Positions 13,235 through 17,911 of a stretch of DNA of 17,911 nucleotides are shown here, piece by piece. The position numbers and the translations under genes were made by a program. The notes beneath the pieces were generated by a model. The model ran no database searches, was not told the DNA's origin, and saw nothing but the letters and a program-made list of their open reading frames with translations. The stretch's first letter is position 1; every line of letters starts with the position of its first letter. Origin of the DNA: an uncultured Ruminococcus sp. (lineage in GTDB: Bacteria; Bacillota; Clostridia; Oscillospirales; Acutalibacteraceae); NCBI GenBank assembly GCA_902803585.1, contig CADCQO010000164.1, forward strand, positions 1 through 17,911. The letters are read 5' to 3'.

Positions 13235-15607
13235 ATGCTGTTATCAATGAACTGGATCGAGGATTTTGTAGACCTGAGCGGATTGGATAAACTCGATCTG
13301 ATACACCGTTTTTCTCTCTCAACTGCCGAAGTAGAGAACGAAATTTTCTTTAAGGGAAGCGATATTTCCGGCGTTGTTGTCGCTGAAATCAAGTCTGTTG
13401 AAGAACACCCGAAATCCAAAAAACTGCACCTGCTGAAAGTCGATACCGGCAGCGGTGAACTGACGGACGTTGTCTGCGGTGCGCCAAATGTGCGTGTCGG
13501 CATGAAAACCGCCTTTGCTCAGTTGGGAGCGCAGGTTGGTGAAATAACTATTGCCCCCAGAGAGCTGGCCGGCTATACTTCCTGCGGTATGTGCTGCAGT
13601 GAAGCGGAAATCGGCATTAGTGACGATCATTCCGGCATTATGGATATTACAGATGATGTACCGCTCGGAACTGACATCAAAAAGCTGTATGCTGTCGATG
13701 ATATTATCTTTGAAGTGGATAATAAATCCCTGACAAACCGTCCTGACTTGTGGGGACATTATGGTATGGCGAGAGAGTTTGCCGCTCTTGCCGGAAGGGA
13801 ACTGAAAACTCTGACAACAGATGATCTGACTGTTTATGACAGCCTGCCGTCTGTTGACATGAAAATTGAAGATACCCTTTGCAAGCGTTACAGCACTATT
13901 AAAGTGGAGAATATCAGCCGTACCGTAAGCCCTGTAAATATCCGTATCCGTTTGTATTACTGCGGTATGAGGGCCATCAATTATCTTGCTGACCTTACTA
14001 ACTATCTCATGCTTGAGATGGGTCAGCCGATGCACGCTTTTGATGCCCGCAAAGTCGAAAAAATCCGTATCAAACGTTTTGATGCTCCTTTCACCTTCCG
14101 CACACTTGACGGCGTAGACAGAAATGTTGATGAAAATACCCTGATGATCTGCAACGACAACACGCCCGTTGCCATTGCCGGTATTATGGGTGGTCTGGAT
14201 TCTGAAATTGTAGACGACACTACGACTCTCACGCTTGAATCAGCTACCTTCGATGCTGCTTCTATCAGAAAATCTACCGTTCGCCTGTCCCACAGAACGG
14301 ACGCTTCTATGCGTTACGAAAAGAGTCTTGATCCTGAAATGACTGTTCCGGCTATCGGCCGTTTTCTCTATCTGCTTAAAAAGTATGACGGCGGTGTCAA
14401 AGTCGTTTCCCGTTTGACAGATGAATATGCTGTTAAGTTTCCGCCGGTTACTCTGCACTTTGACCAGCATTTTGTTGACCGCTATACAGGCATTACCATC
14501 GACAGCGGCACGATCGTCAAAACACTTACCGGTCTGGGATTCAAGGTCGCTCTGGACGGTGAAAACTTTACTGTAGACGTTCCTTCCTGGCGTATTACAA
14601 AGGACGTTACCATGAACGCCGATATTATTGAGGAAATTACCCGTATCTATGGTTACGATAACTTTGAAGTCAATACAACCCGTTCTCCCCTCTATCCTGT
14701 CCGCATGACAACTGTTAAAACCAATGAAGAGAAAATCAAGGATATGCTTGTCAAAAAGTTTGCACTTCATGAAGTACATTCTTATGTGTGGGCATATAAC
14801 GATGAACTGAAAGCACTTGGTATTGCTATCGAACCGAATGTCAGACTGGCTAATGCTACAAATCCCAACATCGAAACACTGCGCCATTCTATCATTCCTA
14901 CACAGCTCTGTCAGGTCAAAACCAATGTGTCCTATGCACCTTCTTTCGGTATTTTTGAAATCGGCCGAACTGTCAGCGGACTGGACGAAAATAATCTGTG
15001 TATTGAGCATAAAAAGCTTGCTGTTACCCTTTTCAGCAAAAACGATGATGTTCGTACACTTTATTTCCGTATGAGAGATATTCTTGCTGCTCTGGCACTG
15101 GACATCAAACATAGTGAACTGACCTTTGCAGCTGCTGAGCCGACACATGACTATGAACACCCTGTTAACCTCAACAAGATTTTCCTCAATGGCACAGAAA
15201 TAGGCATTATCGGCATTGCGCATCCTGTTGTCAGCAAGAATATCGACAAAAAAGCTGCTGTTGTCTTTGCGGAAATTGATATTGATCTGTTCGCTGCTTC
15301 AGAAGATTATGGCATTGTTTATGAAGAACCGTCAAAGTATCCGTCTATTGAGTATGACCTCAGTCTGGATATGCCGGAAAATCTTCTTTTTGGTGACTTG
15401 AGAGCATGCTGGCAGACAGAAGGCGGCGAGCTGCTGAAAAATGTCAGCATCGTTGATACTTATGATACGGAAACGATCCACCGTATCACCGTACGTTTTG
15501 TATTCTCTTCTGCTGAAAGAACACTGTCCTCTGCTGAGGTACAGGAAATTCTTGACAAAATTACCGCCCGTCTGAGTGAGAAAAACGTCAGCATCAAGAT
15601 GCAATAG
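13235..15607 (+). CDS. pheT: Phenylalanine-tRNA ligase beta subunit
   Basis: This 790-residue protein has normal length and a complete domain set. It starts with an N-terminal region and an EMAP/OB-fold tRNA-binding domain (about 40-150, VAEIKSVEEHPKSKKLHLLKVD, then CGAPNVRVGM). The B3/B4 editing domain that hydrolyses Tyr-tRNA-Phe follows (about 200-380), then B5 (about 400-470). A catalytic-like core comes next (about 480-690), and the C-terminal FDX-ACB anticodon-binding domain covers about 695-790. The CS-rich GYTSCGMCCSEAEIG segment matches the GM-x-CS-x-x-ELG motif of the family, with a Cys replacing the usual residue. The ATG follows GGGAGG at 9 nt. It is cotranscribed with pheS under T-box control. 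No clear terminator follows; the next gene has its own promoter 75 nt on. Confidence 0.97.
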   Translation: MLLSMNWIEDFVDLSGLDKLDLIHRFSLSTAEVENEIFFKGSDISGVVVAEIKSVEEHPKSKKLHLLKVDTGSGELTDVVCGAPNVRVGMKTAFAQLGAQVGEITIAPRELAGYTSCGMCCSEAEIGISDDHSGIMDITDDVPLGTDIKKLYAVDDIIFEVDNKSLTNRPDLWGHYGMAREFAALAGRELKTLTTDDLTVYDSLPSVDMKIEDTLCKRYSTIKVENISRTVSPVNIRIRLYYCGMRAINYLADLTNYLMLEMGQPMHAFDARKVEKIRIKRFDAPFTFRTLDGVDRNVDENTLMICNDNTPVAIAGIMGGLDSEIVDDTTTLTLESATFDAASIRKSTVRLSHRTDASMRYEKSLDPEMTVPAIGRFLYLLKKYDGGVKVVSRLTDEYAVKFPPVTLHFDQHFVDRYTGITIDSGTIVKTLTGLGFKVALDGENFTVDVPSWRITKDVTMNADIIEEITRIYGYDNFEVNTTRSPLYPVRMTTVKTNEEKIKDMLVKKFALHEVHSYVWAYNDELKALGIAIEPNVRLANATNPNIETLRHSIIPTQLCQVKTNVSYAPSFGIFEIGRTVSGLDENNLCIEHKKLAVTLFSKNDDVRTLYFRMRDILAALALDIKHSELTFAAAEPTHDYEHPVNLNKIFLNGTEIGIIGIAHPVVSKNIDKKAAVVFAEIDIDLFAASEDYGIVYEEPSKYPSIEYDLSLDMPENLLFGDLRACWQTEGGELLKNVSIVDTYDTETIHRITVRFVFSSAERTLSSAEVQEILDKITARLSEKNVSIKMQ

Positions 15608-15681
15608 TCCTCTTTTTTAGCCTGTATTTGCCGCTGTAAAATAAAAATACACGTTTTCACATAAATTTCGTCTAAATTCTA

Positions 15682-15710
15682 TTGTAATTTTCCGATAAAT
15701 ATGTTAAGAT
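15682..15710 (+). promoter_or_regulatory. Sigma-A promoter of ireB
   Basis: TTGTAA (15682-15687), a 17-nt spacer, and TAAGAT (15705-15710) with TGT before it (extended -10). It is 25 nt before the start codon, so the transcript leader is short. Confidence 0.75.
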
Positions 15711-15734
15711 ATCTAATATGGAGGTGGTATAGAG

Positions 15735-15980
15735 ATGCATGATAAGACAATGATTTTTTCTCTTACGGACAATCGTGATGAAAGCATCCGCACAATTCTG
15801 ACAACTGTTTATCAGGCACTGGAGGAAAAAGGCTACAACCCGATCAGCCAGATCGTTGGTTATATTTTGTCTGAGGATCCGACTTATATCACCACTCATA
15901 ATAATGCGAGAAGTCTGATTCGTAAAATCGACAGAGATGATTTGTTGGAGGTACTGCTGAAAAGCTACCTGAAATCATAA
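15735..15980 (+). CDS. ireB: IreB-family regulatory phosphoprotein (UPF0297/DUF965)
   Basis: This 81-residue cytosolic protein is normal length for the family. It has the conserved core VYQALEEKGYNPISQIVGYILSEDPTYI and NNARSLIRKIDRDDLLEVLLKSYL, closely matching Enterococcus IreB and Bacillus YrzL. In Enterococcus, IreB is phosphorylated on N-terminal threonines by the PASTA kinase IreK and lowers cephalosporin resistance. Here the N-terminus keeps T5 and T11 as candidate phosphosites. A near-perfect GGAGGTGG ribosome binding site lies 7 nt before the ATG. The usual neighbours ruvX and the DUF1292 gene are not downstream. Instead a 100-residue unknown gene follows after 41 nt, probably in the same transcript. 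Confidence 0.92.
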   Translation: MHDKTMIFSLTDNRDESIRTILTTVYQALEEKGYNPISQIVGYILSEDPTYITTHNNARSLIRKIDRDDLLEVLLKSYLKS

Positions 15981-16021
15981 GAACACATTCTCTTCAACAT
16001 TGCAGCATAAGGAGGCAAATC

Positions 16022-16324
16022 ATGGCTGAAACATCCTTTTTTCAGTACAAGGGTAAACCGTTGGTCCGCTGCGGCAATACGCTGTATTACGGCGATATGA
16101 AAGACCCTTTTGTCATCAAAATGACAATCAAATCGCAGCAGACTGTCAATGATATGCAGATGGCAGACAAAGTCAGCGTTCAGCTGATTAATACCAATCC
16201 TAACATTAGTCCCAGAAGGGCTATTGTTAAAACCAGTGAAAAGCCGAGTCTTTATCTGGCCATTGATATCAGTGTTGTCTGGCTTCAGAAGGCTCTGCGC
16301 GACGCAGCAAAAGATAGTGTCTGA
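16022..16324 (+). CDS. Conserved-looking protein of unknown function, 100 residues
   Basis: I cannot assign a family. The gene has a strong AAGGAGG ribosome binding site 6 nt before the ATG, shares a transcript with ireB, and ends 58 nt before a strong terminator, so it is very probably real. The product is soluble, with no signal peptide or Cys-pair metal motif. The N-terminal half is predicted to be strand-rich (FFQYKGKPLVRCGNTLYYGD and FVIKMTIKSQQTV). The second half contains VSVQLINTN, a basic SPRRAIVKTSEK turn, YLAIDISVVWL, and a C-terminal helix. The KGKPLVR and N-x-LYYGD segments look like conserved motifs of a small beta-barrel or beta-sandwich. The ireB linkage hints at a role in cell-envelope or kinase signalling, but this is speculation. 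Confidence 0.75.
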   Translation: MAETSFFQYKGKPLVRCGNTLYYGDMKDPFVIKMTIKSQQTVNDMQMADKVSVQLINTNPNISPRRAIVKTSEKPSLYLAIDISVVWLQKALRDAAKDSV

Positions 16325-16382
16325 TAACTCCTGCGGAAATGTGGTTTTGTTCCGCCGTAAGATATGTTTGTCGTAATCAGAT

Positions 16383-16431
16383 ACAGACCGGACTCCCTCC
16401 TTTTGGACGGGTATCCGGTCTGTGTTTTTTG
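16383..16431 (+). terminator. Strong intrinsic terminator of the ireB transcript
   Basis: ACAGACCGGA (16383-16392) pairs with TCCGGTCTGT (16414-16423). An inner stem CCCTCC/GGACGGG with one bulge surrounds a TTTT loop, and GTTTTTTG follows. It separates this transcript from the convergent MATE gene, which ends at 16446. Confidence 0.9.
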
Positions 16432-16445
16432 TTGTAAAAATATTG

Positions 16446-17792
16446 TCAGGAATGTCCCAGAACTTTTTTCTGCCACTTGGTACCGCGCCAGCGATGAATC
16501 ATAAGCAGCCCGCGAAAACATTCATCGGCCGCCAGTGCAATCCATAGTCCGTAAATGCCAAATCCGCAGACAACCGCCAGCAAATAAGAACCTGCTACAC
16601 TCAGCAGCCAGTTGGAAAAAACGGCACAGGCAGTAGGATAAAAAACGTCTCCTGCGCCGCGCAGACAGGCAATCAGTACAAGATTGGTAGTACGTCCGAA
16701 TTCCAGAAAAAAATTGATGAGGAAAATGCCTGCTGTCAAAGAAATAACGGCACTGTCTGACGTAAAAAGAGAAATCAGCGGTACACGCAGAAAAATACCG
16801 ATAAGAGAAACGGTTAATGCCACTGTCAAGGCGATACGGTAAGAACGGAAACCTTGCTGACGGGCTATTTTATATTCACCTGCACCAACACGATGCCCGA
16901 TAATAATCTGTGAAGCCTGACCGACTGACACAGAAAAAATATAGAAAAGGAAGGTGATATTTTGTATGTAGGTTTTGGCAATTAATTCGTGTTCGCTCAG
17001 ACAGTTCAGCACAATTGATGTAATGACCAGCTGGGAAAGGTTATAAAGAAAAGTTTCAAGTGCGGCAGGCAGCCCTAATTTAAAAAATACACCCAGCTCC
17101 CTGCGGGGAAAAGGCAGGAGTAAGCGAAAAACTGACGGCTGCTCTACTTTGCGGAACAATAAAAATACCATTACCACTGTTCCCAGAACACGGCTGATAA
17201 CAGTAGCAACCGCCGCTCCTGCTGTTCCCATTCTCGGAAGCCCACACATTCCTGATACCAACAAAATATCCAGAACCGTGTTAATCAGGTTCATGCCTGC
17301 CATTACAAACATCGGCTGTCTGGTCATTCCATGACTGCGGATAATGACCGACATTGCATTCAGAACAGCCTGAAAAAACATAAACCCACCGACAATTGAA
17401 AGATATTGTCGGGCAAAATCAAGTACCTGTCCTTTCGCACCGATAAACTCCAAAATTGGCTCGCTGAAAAATAACAGCACCAAACTAATCAGCAAACCTG
17501 CTATCAGATGCAATACGATGGACAATGCCGCTGTACGGGAGGCTTCCTTTCTCTGTCCGGCACCGAGATACTGCGATATTAAAATGCCGCCGGCACTCGA
17601 AAAAACTGTAAAAACAATTGTCAGAACAGATATTGCCTGATTAGCAGTATTGATGCCGGAAGCTGCCAGATCATCATAGCGGCTCAGCACATAAACATCT
17701 ACAAATCCCAGCATCATCATAAGCAGCATTTCAATTAAAAGCGGCCATGTCAGATGCAGAAGAGATAACTTTTTGTTGTCGTCAGATTTCAT
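16446..17792 (-). CDS. MATE-family multidrug/metabolite efflux transporter
   Basis: This 448-residue integral membrane protein has about twelve hydrophobic segments in two six-helix halves, the size and layout of MATE exporters, which use Na+ or H+ gradients. The N-terminal LHLTWPLLIEMLLMMMLGFVD is the usual first-helix region of the family. GILISQYLGAGQRKEA and its counterpart in the second half, SQIIIGHRVGAGEYKIARQQ, are the duplicated family signature. The ATG at 17792 is chosen because it overlaps the end of the upstream gene (ATGAAATCTGA, 11 nt shared), which suggests translational coupling. Longer in-frame starts at 17807 and 17852 lie deep in that gene. The substrate is unknown. The coupling to a putative glycoside hydrolase suggests a carbohydrate-utilisation operon that extends beyond the window. 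Confidence 0.92.
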   Translation of the reverse strand: MKSDDNKKLSLLHLTWPLLIEMLLMMMLGFVDVYVLSRYDDLAASGINTANQAISVLTIVFTVFSSAGGILISQYLGAGQRKEASRTAALSIVLHLIAGLLISLVLLFFSEPILEFIGAKGQVLDFARQYLSIVGGFMFFQAVLNAMSVIIRSHGMTRQPMFVMAGMNLINTVLDILLVSGMCGLPRMGTAGAAVATVISRVLGTVVMVFLLFRKVEQPSVFRLLLPFPRRELGVFFKLGLPAALETFLYNLSQLVITSIVLNCLSEHELIAKTYIQNITFLFYIFSVSVGQASQIIIGHRVGAGEYKIARQQGFRSYRIALTVALTVSLIGIFLRVPLISLFTSDSAVISLTAGIFLINFFLEFGRTTNLVLIACLRGAGDVFYPTACAVFSNWLLSVAGSYLLAVVCGFGIYGLWIALAADECFRGLLMIHRWRGTKWQKKVLGHS

Positions 17793-17911
17793 AAATAACA
17801 GATCCATATGGCTGCAGTATATGACCATCAAAACGGTCGGCGTACAAAACATTTCCCTGCGGAATATAGTCTATTGCGTTCTTTTCACCATTCAGCACAA
17901 CGGCAACTGAC
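17782..17911 (-). CDS. 3' end of a probable glycoside hydrolase (partial)
   Basis: The window begins inside this minus-strand gene. The last 42 codons are visible, from 17910 to the TGA at 17784-17782. The sequence (starting SVAVVLNGEKNAIDYIP, ending LQPYGSVIYEI) resembles the C-terminal all-beta domain of alpha-amylase-family (GH13) enzymes. In those, a short run of strands typically closes with a L-x-PY-x-x-x-x-Y motif. The frame stays open to the window edge and its stop overlaps the MATE start, both of which support it as real coding sequence. The enzyme class is a guess from a short tail. Confidence 0.55.
   Translation of the reverse strand, partial: SVAVVLNGEKNAIDYIPQGNVLYADRFDGHILQPYGSVIYEI

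Noticed and set aside
14240..15223. Minus-strand frame of 327 codons (and 13319-14035, 238 codons) opposite pheT
   Set aside because: They are shadows of the conserved pheT coding sequence with no supporting start signal.
17793..17852. Longer MATE start at 17852 or 17807
   Set aside because: These codons lie inside the upstream gene in another frame and lack good ribosome binding sites; the first MATE helix begins shortly after 17792.
1..17911. Mobile elements, CRISPR arrays, tRNA genes
   Set aside because: No transposase or integrase motifs, no regularly spaced direct repeats, and no cloverleaf with a T-arm GTTCGANTC were seen on either strand.

Overview
The window looks like chromosomal DNA of a low-to-moderate GC Firmicute of the class Clostridia, probably Oscillospiraceae/Ruminococcus-like. 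Supporting signs are strong AGGAGG-type ribosome binding sites, sigma-A promoters that often carry an extended TGn -10, a T-box leader on pheST, an IreB-family phosphoprotein, and a PdaA-type spore-cortex deacetylase. The taxon is inferred from these signs, not from a search. I see no tRNA or rRNA genes, transposases, CRISPR arrays or phage genes.

Left block (about 58-4290, minus strand): folC has its own promoter. It is followed by a small YbjN-like protein, then pdaA, then a GT-C-type membrane glycosyltransferase that ends at a strong hairpin terminator. The last two are 23 nt apart and probably cotranscribed.

Central block (about 4291-11685, plus strand): this is the unusual part. A consensus promoter drives a GlfT2-like galactofuranosyltransferase-type enzyme and, 32 nt downstream, a 1323-residue multidomain protein, closed by a terminator. 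The large protein reads polysaccharide pyruvyl transferase, then two [4Fe-4S] ferredoxin motifs plus an FrhB-type flavin domain, then a second pyruvyl transferase, then a coiled coil, then an ILEI/FAM3-like domain. In the ILEI-like domain the two halves appear in the reverse order to the animal domain, which suggests circular permutation. A hexapeptide-repeat acyltransferase with a novel-looking N-terminal domain follows from its own promoter. Together the three genes look like a glycan assembly and decoration module (polymerisation, pyruvylation/redox, acylation), possibly acting on a galactofuranose-containing surface polysaccharide. The substrate is an inference.

Right block (about 11718-16430, plus strand): a promoter and an unusually long leader end in a tRNA-Phe T-box (UUC specifier, UGGU antiterminator bulge) and terminator, then pheS and pheT. 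PheS belongs to a divergent variant with an altered motif 3. Next comes an ireB gene with its own promoter and a 100-residue protein of unknown function, closed by a strong terminator. On the minus strand at the right edge, a MATE transporter overlaps the 3' end of a truncated gene that looks like the C-terminus of a glycoside hydrolase.
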